From JAPEKQ01 sp964516845 (GTDB lineage: Bacteria > Joyebacterota > Joyebacteria > Joyebacterales > Joyebacteraceae), in contig CAZEXP010000002.1 in the NCBI GenBank assembly GCA_964516845.1, forward strand, positions 62,001-126,000: a stretch of DNA of 64,000 nucleotides. Reading direction: 5' to 3'. How positions within the stretch are numbered: position 1 is the first letter of the stretch; the number at the start of each line of letters is the position of its first letter. Under the pieces are notes generated by a model. That model did no database searches and had not been told where the DNA came from. It saw only the letters and a program-made list of their open reading frames with translations. A program made the translations under genes and the position numbers. Shown piece by piece: positions 1-8,543 of this stretch.

Positions 1-1018
1 CCGTGCCGCGCATGAGCTGCATATAATCCACGATAAGGACGCCCACGTCCACCTCGGCCTTGAGCCGCCGCGCCTTCGAGCGCATCTCGAGGACCGTCAT
101 CGCCGGCGTATCGTCGATGTAGATGGCGGCCTCGGAGAGCTGCCCCGCGGCCGTCGTAAGACTCGACCAGTGCCGATCGGCCAGATACCCGGTGCGGAGC
201 TTGTGCGCGTCAACCCGCGCCTCGCTGCAGAGCATACGCTGGACGAGCTGTTCCTTGCCCATCTCGAGGCTGAAGATGGCCACCGGCGTGTTGTGTTTGA
301 CCGCGGCGTTCGCGGTGATGTTGAGCGCGAACGCCGTCTTCCCCATCGAGGGACGGCCCGCGATGATGACGAGGTCGGAACGCTGGAAGCCGGACGTCAG
401 TTTGTCGAGGTCGTCGAACCCGGAACCGATACCGGTGATGTGTTCCTTCTTGTCGTAGAGCTCCTGGATGACCTCGAAGCTGTGCTTGAGGATCTCGCGC
501 ATCGGCATGAAGTCACGGCGGACCCGTGATTGCGCTATGTCGAAGATCATGTTCTCGGCGCGGTCGAGGATCTCCGCGGCGTCGCCACTCGCGTCGTACG
601 CCTCCTGAACGACCTCGGTCGCTGTGGTGATGAGCCTGCGAAGCACGGCCTTCTCGAGGACGATCTTCGCGTGGTAGCGGACGTTCGCCGCGGTCGGAAC
701 GCTGCCCAGGATCGTCGAGAGATACGCGGCGCCGCCGACGGCGTCGAGCTCCTTCTTTCGCTTGAGCTCCTGCGTCAGCGTCACGAGGTCGACGGCCTCG
801 CTCTTCGAGAACAGATCCATGATGGCGCGGAAGATCTTCCGGTGGCTGTCGCGATAGAAGGACTCCGGATTGAGCAGCTCCGCGCCCGCCCCGATCGCCT
901 CTATGTCGAGCATCATCGCGCCGAGCACCGCGACCTCAGCCTCGTGCGCCTGCGGCGGCACACGATCTCCGGCGACCATCGTCCCCGTCCGCCGCACGCC
1001 TTCTTTCACTGTCGCCAT
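1..1018 (-). CDS. dnaB: Replicative DNA helicase DnaB (N-terminal 339 residues; cut by window edge)
   Basis: Hexameric helicase that unwinds DNA at the replication fork. The minus strand is open from an ATG at 1018 to the window edge. The first ~110 residues match the DnaB N-terminal primase-contacting domain (PPQAHEAEVAVLGAMM, then SFYRDSHRKIF). The RecA-like domain follows with the Walker A loop AGRPSMGKTA (Lys about residue 227), SLEMGKEQLVQRM and the Walker B strand VLIVDYMQLM, where the window ends. The last ~110-120 residues of a usual ~450-residue DnaB are missing. It starts 37 bases after the uracil-DNA glycosylase gene, as the last gene seen of the yicC operon. No intein lies in the part visible. 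Confidence 0.96.
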   Translation of the reverse strand, partial: MATVKEGVRRTGTMVAGDRVPPQAHEAEVAVLGAMMLDIEAIGAGAELLNPESFYRDSHRKIFRAIMDLFSKSEAVDLVTLTQELKRKKELDAVGGAAYLSTILGSVPTAANVRYHAKIVLEKAVLRRLITTATEVVQEAYDASGDAAEILDRAENMIFDIAQSRVRRDFMPMREILKHSFEVIQELYDKKEHITGIGSGFDDLDKLTSGFQRSDLVIIAGRPSMGKTAFALNITANAAVKHNTPVAIFSLEMGKEQLVQRMLCSEARVDAHKLRTGYLADRHWSSLTTAAGQLSEAAIYIDDTPAMTVLEMRSKARRLKAEVDVGVLIVDYMQLMRGT

Positions 1019-1055
1019 GCTGCCTCCGTGACGGCCGTCTTCGCGGCCGCGGCCA

Positions 1056-2000
1056 CTATCCCCGGTCGTACTCCCTCCGAATACGGAGGAAGTCCTCCCA
1101 CATCGGCCGCTTGTACTTCGGATCCCTCAGCGCGGCGGCCGGGTGGTAGGTCGGTATGACCTTGATGTCTCGATGCCGATACACCTTGCCCCGCATGCTC
1201 CCCATCGACCCCCGGATCCCGAGAAGGGTCTGCGTCGCCGGGAGCCCCAGGGTGCAGATGATGCGTGGCGCTATCAGCGCGATCTGCCGAGCCAGGAACG
1301 GCACACACGACTCGATCTCGTTCGTCAGCGGTGTGCGGTTGTTCGGAGGTCGGCACTTGATGATGTTGGCGATGTAGACCTCGTCCCGCTCGAACTCGGC
1401 GGCATCCAGGATCTTGTCGAGAAGCTCACCGGCGCGACCGACGAACGGCACGCCCTGAAGGTCCTCGTTCTTCCCGGGGCCCTCACCGATGAACATCAGA
1501 TCGGCCGTGGGACTGCCGGCGCCGAACACGACGTTCGTCCGCGTCGCCGCCAGCTCGCATGCCTCGCAGGCCGTCACGAGCTTCGAGACGCACTCGAGGT
1601 CGCCGCAGCGATCGACGGGCGACCTGTCAACGAACATGTCGCGCTCGCCCTCGCCCGCGCCCAGCGCCAGCCGAACATCGATGAACTCGACCTCCGGCAG
1701 CGCCGCCGCCTTCGCCCGGACCGAGTCCGGATCCGCGGTGGCCGTTGTGGTCTGCGACCGGCTCTTCGCCACATCATCCGCCGGCGTCGGCGAGGTCACG
1801 TCCCCCCCGCCGCTTGTCGCCGTCGCGATTACCGTGGGGGCCTTCTCCGGTGCGGCAGCTGCGTGAATGACGCGCTTGCCCTTGATGAGCGCAACGGTCT
1901 CGCGGGAGAGGATGAGTTCCTCTTCTCCGGCCTCCCTCATCTGGCGAAGGTACCGCGTCACCTGCTCGTCCGGCGAGTCCTGTCTCAAATCACGCGCCAT
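1056..2000 (-). CDS. Type-4 (4Fe-4S) uracil-DNA glycosylase
   Basis: Removes uracil from DNA to start base excision repair. Four cysteines fit the iron-sulfur site of UDG family 4: C145 and C148 (CEAC), C216 and C232. Motif 1 is GEGPGKNED (172-180) and motif 3 is HPAAALR from 286. An N-terminal stretch of ~130 residues, rich in Ala/Thr, comes before the catalytic domain and has no clear motif. The ATG at 2000 is preferred to the TTG at 2018 because GGGAG lies 7 bases upstream of it. It overlaps the coaBC stop by 11 bases, which implies coupled translation. Confidence 0.92.
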   Translation of the reverse strand: MARDLRQDSPDEQVTRYLRQMREAGEEELILSRETVALIKGKRVIHAAAAPEKAPTVIATATSGGGDVTSPTPADDVAKSRSQTTTATADPDSVRAKAAALPEVEFIDVRLALGAGEGERDMFVDRSPVDRCGDLECVSKLVTACEACELAATRTNVVFGAGSPTADLMFIGEGPGKNEDLQGVPFVGRAGELLDKILDAAEFERDEVYIANIIKCRPPNNRTPLTNEIESCVPFLARQIALIAPRIICTLGLPATQTLLGIRGSMGSMRGKVYRHRDIKVIPTYHPAAALRDPKYKRPMWEDFLRIRREYDRG

Positions 2001-3252
2001 CGTCCGGCTCCCAGCCAAGCTCGTGGATCGCGGCCGACAGGACGATGTCGGCCAGTTCGACCTTCGTCACGAGGCCGGGCGCCGTTTCGGCGCCTGAACG
2101 CGTGATGATGGTCGCCACATTGGTCTCGACGTCGAACCCCGCGCCCACGTGCCGCGGGTTGTTGATCACGACGACATCAAGGCCCTTCGACTCGAGCTTC
2201 CGCCGTCCTTCCGCGAGCTCGTCCTGCGTCTCGAGCGCGAAGCCTACCACGCCCTGCCCCTCGCGTCTTGTTTCGGCGAAGGTCGAGAGGATGTCCGGTG
2301 TTCTCTCGAGCGTGAGTGTGAGCGTCTCCGCGGACTTCTTGATCTTCTCGCTCGCCGTTTCCGCCGGAGCGTAGTCGGCCGGGGCGGCCGCCATGACGAG
2401 CAGGTCGGCGTCCCGGACAGCTTCCAGCACCGCGTCTCGCATCTCGAGCGTCGTCTCGACTCTCACGAAGGTCGCGCCGTCAGGTGTCTCGAGCGACGTC
2501 GGGCCGGACACGAGCGTCACGGTCGCGCCGCGCGCCACAGCCCGCTCCGCCAACGCATACCCCATCCGTCCGCTCGAGCGGTTGCCGATGAAACGCACCG
2601 GGTCTATGGCTTCGCGCGTCGGTCCCGCCGTGACTACGATGGACCTCCCTGCGAGGTCCTGTGGCGGAGCCAGCATCTCGAGGACGAGATCGACGATGGC
2701 GTCGGGGTCGGCGAGCCGCCCCTTCCCCACGGCGCCGCTCGCCAGTCGTCCGGTCTCGGCCTCCACGATGATGACACCGCGGGATCGAAGCGTCTCCACG
2801 TTCTCCGTTACCGCGTCCGATTCCATCATGTGGACGTTCATCGCGGGAGCGACGATGACCGGGCACGTCATCGCCATGAGTTCGGTCGAGAGGAAATCGT
2901 CGGCCACGCCGGTGGCCATCTTCCCGATGATGTTCGCCGAGGCCGGAGCGATGACAGCGAGGTCGGCCGCCTCGGCGAGATGGATGTGACGAAGCCGCGC
3001 GCGGCCCGACACCGCCTCTTCGACGGGTCTGACGCCGTGCTTCGTCTCCGGGAACATTTCGACGATGACCTGATTGCCCGAGAGAGTCTCGAAGGTCAGC
3101 GGGGTGATGAACCGCGTGGCGTTCGCGGTCATGGCGACGACCACGTTTGCGCCGGCCGCCACCAGTCTGGTGACGATGTGCGGGGCCTTGAACGCGGCGA
3201 TGCTGCCGGTGACCCCGAGTACGATCGTCTTTCCGCTGAGTGGAACTCCCAT
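1990..3252 (-). CDS. coaBC: Bifunctional phosphopantothenoylcysteine decarboxylase / synthetase
   Basis: Converts 4'-phosphopantothenate plus cysteine to 4'-phosphopantetheine in coenzyme A synthesis. Residues ~1-185 are the FMN decarboxylase (CoaC): GVTGSIAAFKAP, active-site His91 in RHIHLAEAADL and the PAMN loop at 136-139. Residues ~200-420 are the synthetase (CoaB): VTAGPTREAIDPVR and NRSSGRMGYALAE. The usual catalytic cysteine of the Gly-x-Leu-Ala-Cys-Gly loop is Ser172 here (GRLASGAVGKGRL). Length 420 is normal. It lies 12 bases downstream of rpoZ. Confidence 0.96.
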   Translation of the reverse strand: MGVPLSGKTIVLGVTGSIAAFKAPHIVTRLVAAGANVVVAMTANATRFITPLTFETLSGNQVIVEMFPETKHGVRPVEEAVSGRARLRHIHLAEAADLAVIAPASANIIGKMATGVADDFLSTELMAMTCPVIVAPAMNVHMMESDAVTENVETLRSRGVIIVEAETGRLASGAVGKGRLADPDAIVDLVLEMLAPPQDLAGRSIVVTAGPTREAIDPVRFIGNRSSGRMGYALAERAVARGATVTLVSGPTSLETPDGATFVRVETTLEMRDAVLEAVRDADLLVMAAAPADYAPAETASEKIKKSAETLTLTLERTPDILSTFAETRREGQGVVGFALETQDELAEGRRKLESKGLDVVVINNPRHVGAGFDVETNVATIITRSGAETAPGLVTKVELADIVLSAAIHELGWEPDDGA

Positions 3253-3264
3253 GATCTCTGAGCG

Positions 3265-3501
3265 CTACTTCGCGCCGTCCTCCTTCTTCGTCTCGACCAC
3301 CATGTGCTCCTTGGCGATCGTGTACTCCACGTTGCCGTCGGTGACCATCTTGATAGCGAGCGACGTCACCTTGGCGGTCGGATCCTGCCGGTCTTCCGGC
3401 GCCATCGCATGCAGACGCCTGGCGACCTTGGCCGCCAGAATGGCGGCGAGGTACTCGTTCTTCACGGTCTTGAGCATCTCTCGCTTCTTGAGAGGTTCCA
3501 T
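3265..3501 (-). CDS. rpoZ: RNA polymerase omega subunit
   Basis: Small subunit that helps fold and assemble RNA polymerase; 78 residues. The core NEYLAAILAAKVARRL, then DPTAKVTSLAIKMV and VEYTIAKE, fits the omega family, and its place directly after gmk is the classic rpoZ position. The ATG at 3501 has AGGAGA 6 bases upstream and overlaps the gmk stop by one base (TGATG). A longer open frame reaching back to 3585 runs through the gmk tail repeats and is not a credible extension. Confidence 0.9.
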   Translation of the reverse strand: MEPLKKREMLKTVKNEYLAAILAAKVARRLHAMAPEDRQDPTAKVTSLAIKMVTDGNVEYTIAKEHMVVETKKEDGAK

Positions 3502-4157
3502 CAGCTTCTCCTGTTCTCTGTTTCGCCGCAATCCGCGGCGCTTCCGCCACAATCCGCGGCGCTTCCGCCACACTCGGTGGCGCATTTGCCATCACGGGCG
3601 GCGCGTTCGGCATCGATGACGCCGCGCACCTCCTCGATGGCCTGGTTCAGATCATCATTGGTCACACCGTGGTCGTACCGCTCGGCCACCTCGAGCTCAC
3701 CGTGCGCGTTCCTGAGCCTCGTCTCGATGACCTCCGCGCTGTCTGTCGCGCGCCCCCGGAGTCTGTCCTCGAGCTCGCCGTGAGACGGCGGGTGGATGAA
3801 GATCAGAAGCGACTCCGGGAAAGCCCCGCGCATCTGCATTCCACCCTGGACATCGAGATCCATGATGACGTCCAGCCCCTTCCCCGTCGTCTCGCGGATG
3901 ACGCTCTTCCTCGTGCCGTAGCTGTACCCGTGCACGCATGCGTGCTCCGCAAGGTCACCGGCCGCGACGAGGTCCGCGAACTCGCTCTCCGAGACGAACT
4001 CGTAGTGCTCTCCGTCGGTCTCGCCACGGCGTGGCGGCCGCGTTGTCACCGACACGGAGTAGGACAAGAGCGGATCGCTTGCCAGAAGCTCCCTGGTGAT
4101 TGTCGTCTTGCCGACACCGGACGGGCCGGAGATCACGATCGGAAATGCCTGTCGCAC
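3501..4157 (-). CDS. gmk: Guanylate kinase with Cys-rich repeat tail
   Basis: Phosphorylates GMP to GDP. The P-loop is GPSGVGKTT (residues 10-18); TTRPPRRGETDGEHYEFVS binds GMP, and SYGTRKSVIRE and DLDVQGGMQMRG follow. The start is taken as GTG 4157, which has GGAG 7 bases upstream; GTG 4187 would add 10 residues but has no good SD. The protein is 218 residues. Its last ~25 are an odd tail, CATECGGSAADCGGSAADCG, made by a 21-base tandem repeat and not part of the kinase fold. The stop overlaps the rpoZ start. Confidence 0.94.
   Translation of the reverse strand: MRQAFPIVISGPSGVGKTTITRELLASDPLLSYSVSVTTRPPRRGETDGEHYEFVSESEFADLVAAGDLAEHACVHGYSYGTRKSVIRETTGKGLDVIMDLDVQGGMQMRGAFPESLLIFIHPPSHGELEDRLRGRATDSAEVIETRLRNAHGELEVAERYDHGVTNDDLNQAIEEVRGVIDAERAARDGKCATECGGSAADCGGSAADCGETENRRS
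3523..3585 (-). repeat. Three 21-base tandem repeats in the 3' end of gmk
   Basis: Units at about 3523-3543, 3544-3564 and 3565-3585 share the core ccgccacaatccgcggcgct. The first two are nearly identical and the third is diverged. Each keeps the reading frame and codes for a Cys-Gly-Gly-Ser-Ala-Ala-Asp heptad. Confidence 0.85.
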
Positions 4158-4211
4158 GTCACGTCTCCCACCTGCGATGTCCGCCACCTGCGGCGTCCGC
4201 GCCCGGAAGCG

Positions 4212-4469
4212 CTAGTTGTCATCCTGCGAGTCGAGACCTTCGAGCCGCTGTGTGATCGTCTCGACCGCGATCGCTGAGAGGATGACGTGGTCGCTGTCCG
4301 TCACGATGACGGCGCGTGTGCGGCGGCCCTGCGTCGCATCGACGAGCTTGCCGGTTTCCCGCGCGTGATCCTTCATGCGCTTGACCGGCGCCGAGCCCGG
4401 CGTCACGATGGCAACCACACGGTCGCGCGCAACGACGTTCCCGAATCCAATGTTGAGCAGTGCGCTCAC
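4212..4469 (-). CDS. remA: RemA-like DUF370 family protein
   Basis: 85-residue protein with the family signature LLNIGFGNVVARDRVVAIV, then SAPVKRMKDHARETGKLVDA and RRTRAVIVTDSDHVILSA. In Bacillus, RemA is a DNA-binding activator of matrix genes; the role here is not known. The yicC-DUF370-gmk-rpoZ-coaBC order is widely conserved and supports the call. It starts with GTG with GGAGG 9 bases upstream. Confidence 0.9.
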   Translation of the reverse strand: MSALLNIGFGNVVARDRVVAIVTPGSAPVKRMKDHARETGKLVDATQGRRTRAVIVTDSDHVILSAIAVETITQRLEGLDSQDDN

Positions 4470-4541
4470 CGAGGCCGTCCTCCATCGCGAGGTCGCCGGG
4501 CCGTCAGCTGCGACTCCCGCAACTTCCCGCCGGGCGCCGCG

Positions 4542-5420
4542 CTACTCCACGTTCTGGACCTGTTCCCTGAGCTTCTCGATCTCCTCCTTGAGAGAGAGGT
4601 CGAGCGCCGCAAGATCGAGATCGATGTTCTTGGAGCCGATCGTGTTCGCCTCGCGGTGCATCTCCTGAACGAGGAAGTTCAACCGCTTGCCGGTCGCCCC
4701 GTCCTCGGCGATCGTGGCCTTCGTGTGCTCGATATGAGCTCTGAGCCGGACGATCTCTTCGGTGAAGTCCGCCCGTTCGGCGGCCGAGGCGAGTTCCTGC
4801 GCGAGCCGCGCCTGGTCGACCTCGATCTCGTCTCCCATGAAGGCGTTGACGCGCTCGGTCATCTTCTCCTTGAGAGCGGCCGCGGCGCGCGGAGCCGCCT
4901 CCTCGATACCGGCGACAAGCGTACCGACGAGTCCCAGACGCTCCTCGAACTCCGCAACGAGCTGGCGTCCTTCCTCCTCGCGCATGGCGACGAGTCCGCT
5001 CACGGCCTCCTCGAGAACCGGCGAGACGACGTCCCAGAGGCGGTCCGCCTCGAGATCATCATCGGCCTGCTCGAAGAGCTGCGGGAATCGCGTCAGCACC
5101 GCCAGGTCGATATCCTCGGGGATGCCGAGTTCGCCGGCCAGTTCCCTCAGCTCACTCACGAGCGTCGCCGCCGCCGCGCGGTTGATCCCGGGCGCCGCCG
5201 ACTCCCCCTCCTCACGCCACTCCATGTACACGGTCACGCGACCGCGATTGAGATGTGACTCGAGGTAGCGCCGGATCCTGTCCTCGATCCGAAGGAAAAG
5301 ACGCGGCGCCTTGACCTGAATGTCCAGAAAACGTTGGTTCACGGAACGCACTTCGGCACGGACGCACCGTCCGTCCATCGTCCGCTCCGCGCTGCCGTAG
5401 CCAGTCATGCTCCTCAGCAC
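4542..5420 (-). CDS. yicC: YicC family endoribonuclease
   Basis: 292-residue YicC-family protein; members have been described as RNA endonucleases. The N-terminus has RSMTGYGSAE, VRSVNQRFLDIQVKAPR and RIRRYLESHLNRGRV. The C-terminal DUF1732 part has GATGKRLNFLVQEMHREANT and ends in KEEIEKLREQVQNVE. GTG 5420 is chosen because AAGGAGG lies 9 bases upstream; ATG 5408 has its SD too close. It is the first gene of the operon and has its own promoter. Confidence 0.92.
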   Translation of the reverse strand: MLRSMTGYGSAERTMDGRCVRAEVRSVNQRFLDIQVKAPRLFLRIEDRIRRYLESHLNRGRVTVYMEWREEGESAAPGINRAAAATLVSELRELAGELGIPEDIDLAVLTRFPQLFEQADDDLEADRLWDVVSPVLEEAVSGLVAMREEEGRQLVAEFEERLGLVGTLVAGIEEAAPRAAAALKEKMTERVNAFMGDEIEVDQARLAQELASAAERADFTEEIVRLRAHIEHTKATIAEDGATGKRLNFLVQEMHREANTIGSKNIDLDLAALDLSLKEEIEKLREQVQNVE

Positions 5421-5455
5421 GGGCGCGAACCTCCTTGTGGCTGGGGTGACCTAAC

Positions 5456-5484
5456 ATGATAACGATTCACACGGCAAGAGTCAA
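5456..5484 (-). promoter_or_regulatory. Promoter of the yicC-remA-gmk-rpoZ-coaBC-udg-dnaB operon
   Basis: Read on the minus strand: -35 TTGACT (5479-5484), 17-base spacer, -10 TATCAT (5456-5461). Each box differs from the sigma-70 consensus by one or two bases. It lies about 36 bases upstream of the yicC GTG. Confidence 0.7.
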
Positions 5485-5528
5485 CGATTCGCCTGTTTTC
5501 GGGCGTTTCCTGCGATATGACGACGGCG

Positions 5529-5557
5529 TTGCGGCCGGGCCGGCGCTGCGATAGACT
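5529..5557 (+). promoter_or_regulatory. Possible promoter of the rqcH-like gene
   Basis: TTGCGG (5529-5534), 17-base spacer, TAGACT (5552-5557). The match is moderate, but it is well placed for a plus-strand gene starting near 5599 and is divergent from the yicC promoter. Confidence 0.4.
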
Positions 5558-5598
5558 CCCGAGTACCGACACACGCATCCGGCGCATGGAGGCAGACC

Positions 5599-7011
5599 CT
5601 GGACACGACCCTTACCACCCATCTGGTGCACGAGATCGCCCCAAAGATCATCGGGAACAGAGTCCACCGGGTCACGTCCACCGGACCCGGTGTCCTGGTC
5701 CTGGAACTCGACGGCGCCCGCCTCATCGTGGCGGTGGACCGGGCCCTTCCTCTCATCGCGCTCACCAGCCGCCCGATCAACGAGTCTGTCGGCGCCGGAG
5801 CGGACCACCGGCTCAGCCGGGAACTCACGGGGGCGCGGATCGACAGCCTGTGGGCCATCCCGGAGACCGCCGTGATCGAACTCGGGTTCGAACGCACGAA
5901 CCCTGCCGGGATCGCTTCGACGAAGACCGCCACAATCGATCTCGGCCGCCATCCCGGTCTGACCATCGGTCCCACCGGAGACAGGGACCGCTCGGACGCA
6001 TCCCCACCCCCCGCCGACGGCTTCGTCGTGACCGAGTGGACGGATGACGCGGGCCGCCCCCACGCCCGCCTCGGGATCTCGGGCACCGAGCGTCACCCGC
6101 AGCGGGAACACACGCGGTTCGACTCGGCCAACGAGGCGGCACTCCACGCGTTCGACTCCATCTTCGCCGATCTCGGCCCCTCCCGTCGGCGCGACATCGT
6201 CCTGAAGGCCATCGCCACACAGCTGCGCCGCAAGCGGCGGGGCGTCACGAAGGTCCGGGCGGAGATCGACGACGCCGAGCGCGCCGGCGAGTACCGATCG
6301 CTGGGGCAGCTCATCCTCGCAAGGAAGGACTCCATCAAGCGCGGCGATGACCGCGCGACCCTCGTGGACTATGACGGCGCCACGCGTGTGGAGGTCGAAC
6401 TCGACCCGAAGCTGACGCCGCAGGACAACGCCGAGACCTACTTCCGGCGCGCGAAGAAGGCCGAGAAGAGAGCGCAGCGCGCGCCCGAGCGATTGGCATC
6501 GCTGGAGGCGGAGGTCGAAGAACTCATCCGGGCCGTCTCGACCGCCGAAGAGGCCGACGAGACCCGGCTCGAGCAGCTCGAGGAGACGTTCACGCGCCCG
6601 GTGTCGGCGCGCGGCCGGAAGGAAAAGCAGGAAGAGCGCGTGCACTACCGCACCTATCACATCAGCGGCGGATGGGACGTGCTCGTCGGGAAGACGAACC
6701 GCGACAACGATGTGCTCACACACAGAATCGCGCGCCCGGGCGACCTCTGGTTCCACGCACGGCAGGTCGCCGGGTCGCACGTCGTCCTTCGCATCCCGGC
6801 CGGCGACCGCCGCCCGGACCGCCAGGCGATCCTCGAGGCCGCGGCTATTGCGGCCTTCCACAGCAAGGCGGGCCGCTCGTCGAAGGTCTCAGTAAGCTAC
6901 ACGGAGAAGCGACATGTGCGAAAACCGCGAGGAGCCAAGGCGGGCCTCGCGGTCATCAGCAGAGAGAAGTCTGTCATGGTGCGTCCGGCCATCCCGGAGA
7001 CCGGGATCTGA
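5599..7011 (+). CDS. rqcH: NFACT family protein, RqcH-like ribosome quality control factor
   Basis: Family members bind stalled 60S/50S-peptidyl-tRNA complexes; bacterial RqcH adds C-terminal alanine tails. The N-terminal NFACT-N domain (HLVHEIAPKIIGNRVHRVTS), a central helical and coiled-coil stretch (about 270-325, KKAEKRAQRAPERL) and the C-terminal NFACT-R/DUF814 domain (VLVGKTNRDNDVLTHRIARP, LWFHARQVAGSHVVLR) are all visible. The predicted 470 residues are shorter than the usual ~550. No ATG is available. A CTG at 5599 with GGAGG 6 bases upstream places the first helix correctly, while GTG 5626 has no SD and would cut into that helix. Confidence 0.88.
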   Translation: MDTTLTTHLVHEIAPKIIGNRVHRVTSTGPGVLVLELDGARLIVAVDRALPLIALTSRPINESVGAGADHRLSRELTGARIDSLWAIPETAVIELGFERTNPAGIASTKTATIDLGRHPGLTIGPTGDRDRSDASPPPADGFVVTEWTDDAGRPHARLGISGTERHPQREHTRFDSANEAALHAFDSIFADLGPSRRRDIVLKAIATQLRRKRRGVTKVRAEIDDAERAGEYRSLGQLILARKDSIKRGDDRATLVDYDGATRVEVELDPKLTPQDNAETYFRRAKKAEKRAQRAPERLASLEAEVEELIRAVSTAEEADETRLEQLEETFTRPVSARGRKEKQEERVHYRTYHISGGWDVLVGKTNRDNDVLTHRIARPGDLWFHARQVAGSHVVLRIPAGDRRPDRQAILEAAAIAAFHSKAGRSSKVSVSYTEKRHVRKPRGAKAGLAVISREKSVMVRPAIPETGI

Positions 7012-7045
7012 AACGCGTGCACCGGGTCACCACCATCACGCCCCG

Positions 7046-7819
7046 CTAGCGCCTCCGCGCCACGTACCACAGCCACGAACACGTCGTGTCTGGAACCGTC
7101 GGATCGAGCACGTTTCCCTGCAGAGCGTACACCTCCTGAAACTCGAGCCCCGCGTCCGCGAGCTGCTCGATCTGGCCCTGCACGGAGATGTAGTACGTCA
7201 GGAGCCCGTAATGATGCGCGGGGTCGTTGATGATGCGATACTTCTCACCGGTGTATTCGTACTTCCTGTTCAGCCACCGGTTCCGGCTGCACCGCCAGAA
7301 CCTGACGAATCGCTTCACGGCCGCGCACGGGTCGAGCGTGAAGTCGTAGCCGGGCTGACGGTCGGCCAGCGGGTAGTCGCGGTTGTGCGTGGAGAAGACG
7401 AACAGACCGCCCGGCCGGAGCACCCGGCTCATCTCCGAGAGACCCTTGAGCCGGTCCTCGTGGGTAAGCGAGTCGAACCCGTTGTTGGCGAAGACGACCG
7501 TGTCGAACGAAGCATCCTTGAAGCGGCGGAGGTCACGCACGTCGCCTGCGGAGACGTCCACACCGGGACAACGCAGCCGGCAGAGCCTCACCATCCCCTC
7601 GGCGTAGTCGACGGCCTTGTACTCGCCGGCCCACCGGCTGAGAAAGACCGCGGTCCGACCGGCGCCACAGCCGATGTCCAGGATCTTCGTCCCCCAGAGA
7701 TCACCATGGTACTTCATGAAGATCATGACCTCCGGCATCTGCAGATTGCTCTGCAGATAGCTGGACGCGACCTTCTCGGCGCTGTAGCAGCTCTGGTTGA
7801 CCTGGTCCTGACGGCTCAT
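7046..7819 (-). CDS. Class I SAM-dependent methyltransferase
   Basis: 257-residue Rossmann methyltransferase. Motif I is ILDIGCGAGRTAVFLS, the acidic strand-2 motif is AVDYAEGM, and motif IV/post-I lies around DASFDTVVFANNGFDSL, then SRVLRPGGLFVFSTHNRDY. The substrate cannot be told. ATG 7819 is chosen (GAGG 6 bases upstream); in-frame GTGs lie upstream at 7822 and 7831. It has its own promoter. Confidence 0.88.
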   Translation of the reverse strand: MSRQDQVNQSCYSAEKVASSYLQSNLQMPEVMIFMKYHGDLWGTKILDIGCGAGRTAVFLSRWAGEYKAVDYAEGMVRLCRLRCPGVDVSAGDVRDLRRFKDASFDTVVFANNGFDSLTHEDRLKGLSEMSRVLRPGGLFVFSTHNRDYPLADRQPGYDFTLDPCAAVKRFVRFWRCSRNRWLNRKYEYTGEKYRIINDPAHHYGLLTYYISVQGQIEQLADAGLEFQEVYALQGNVLDPTVPDTTCSWLWYVARRR

Positions 7820-7930
7820 CACATGCCTCACTCTCGCGGTTCGCTTCCGACTGCACCAGAGCGTGCATGAGAAGTGCCGAAACGGTCAGACCACGCTGAA
7901 AAACAGCACCATCGTGACCAAACGGCATAG

Positions 7931-7959
7931 ATTATTGCATACGGCACAGCATTTGTCAG
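7931..7959 (-). promoter_or_regulatory. Promoter of the methyltransferase gene
   Basis: On the minus strand: CTGACA (7954-7959), 17-base spacer, AATAAT (7931-7936); each box is 5/6 to consensus. The -35 box overlaps the stop codon of the upstream ferredoxin:thioredoxin-reductase-like gene. The leader is about 105 bases. Confidence 0.65.
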
Positions 7960-8495
7960 AGGAACCGCTCGAAGCGGTCGCTGGATGCCCCACAGATTGG
8001 ACATTTGCCGGGTGGCTGCTCGCGGGCACAGAGGTAACCGCAGACGCGGCACCGGAGGACGGGAAGCGATGGCGCCGGCCCACCTGCCGGCCTGGATGCG
8101 TCCGCGGCTCCGATGGAGGCCGATCGCCGCGACGACGACGCGCGCTCCTCCTCCGACGGGCGCCGCTCGGGGATCGAGTGCGGTGCCTGCCGCCCCTCGA
8201 GCACCTCATCGCCGACATAGAGCGAGCAGTAGCAGCAGCCGTACTCGGCCAGATCGGGATCACGGTAGTCGCACGGACAGACAATGTCGAGGTCGTCGGC
8301 GCGCTCACCCGACGCGAGCCGGCAGGGACACGCCGCGTACCCCAACCGCTTCGCATTGCACGCAAGCCCCTCGATCAGCTCACGAGTGAACTCGCGATCG
8401 GGGTTGAGATGGTATCCATGCGCCTCGGCATCGTGCTCGAGCTTCGCATGGAGCTCGTCGATCTCTTCCGACGTGCAGCGCGTTTCGTCGTTCAC
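7956..8495 (-). CDS. Ferredoxin:thioredoxin reductase catalytic-subunit-like protein fused to a rubredoxin-like domain
   Basis: 179 residues. Residues ~1-95 match the FTR beta subunit with the cysteine series CPC (56-58), CPC (73-75) and a CYC (88-90) preceded by an extra Cys87; these hold a 4Fe-4S cluster beside a redox disulfide. A ~50-residue Ser/Arg/Glu-rich linker follows. The C-terminus is a rubredoxin-like knuckle pair, CRVC (149-152) and CPIC (165-168). The same FTR-plus-rubredoxin design is known from methanogen ferredoxin:disulfide reductases. A glutaredoxin gene lies 48 bases upstream and is the likely electron acceptor. GTG start. Confidence 0.9.
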   Translation of the reverse strand: MNDETRCTSEEIDELHAKLEHDAEAHGYHLNPDREFTRELIEGLACNAKRLGYAACPCRLASGERADDLDIVCPCDYRDPDLAEYGCCYCSLYVGDEVLEGRQAPHSIPERRPSEEERASSSRRSASIGAADASRPAGGPAPSLPVLRCRVCGYLCAREQPPGKCPICGASSDRFERFL

Positions 8496-8543
8496 TGTCT
8501 TCCTGCTCCTCGCGGCCTCAGACTCCCCGCGATCCTGGACTCA

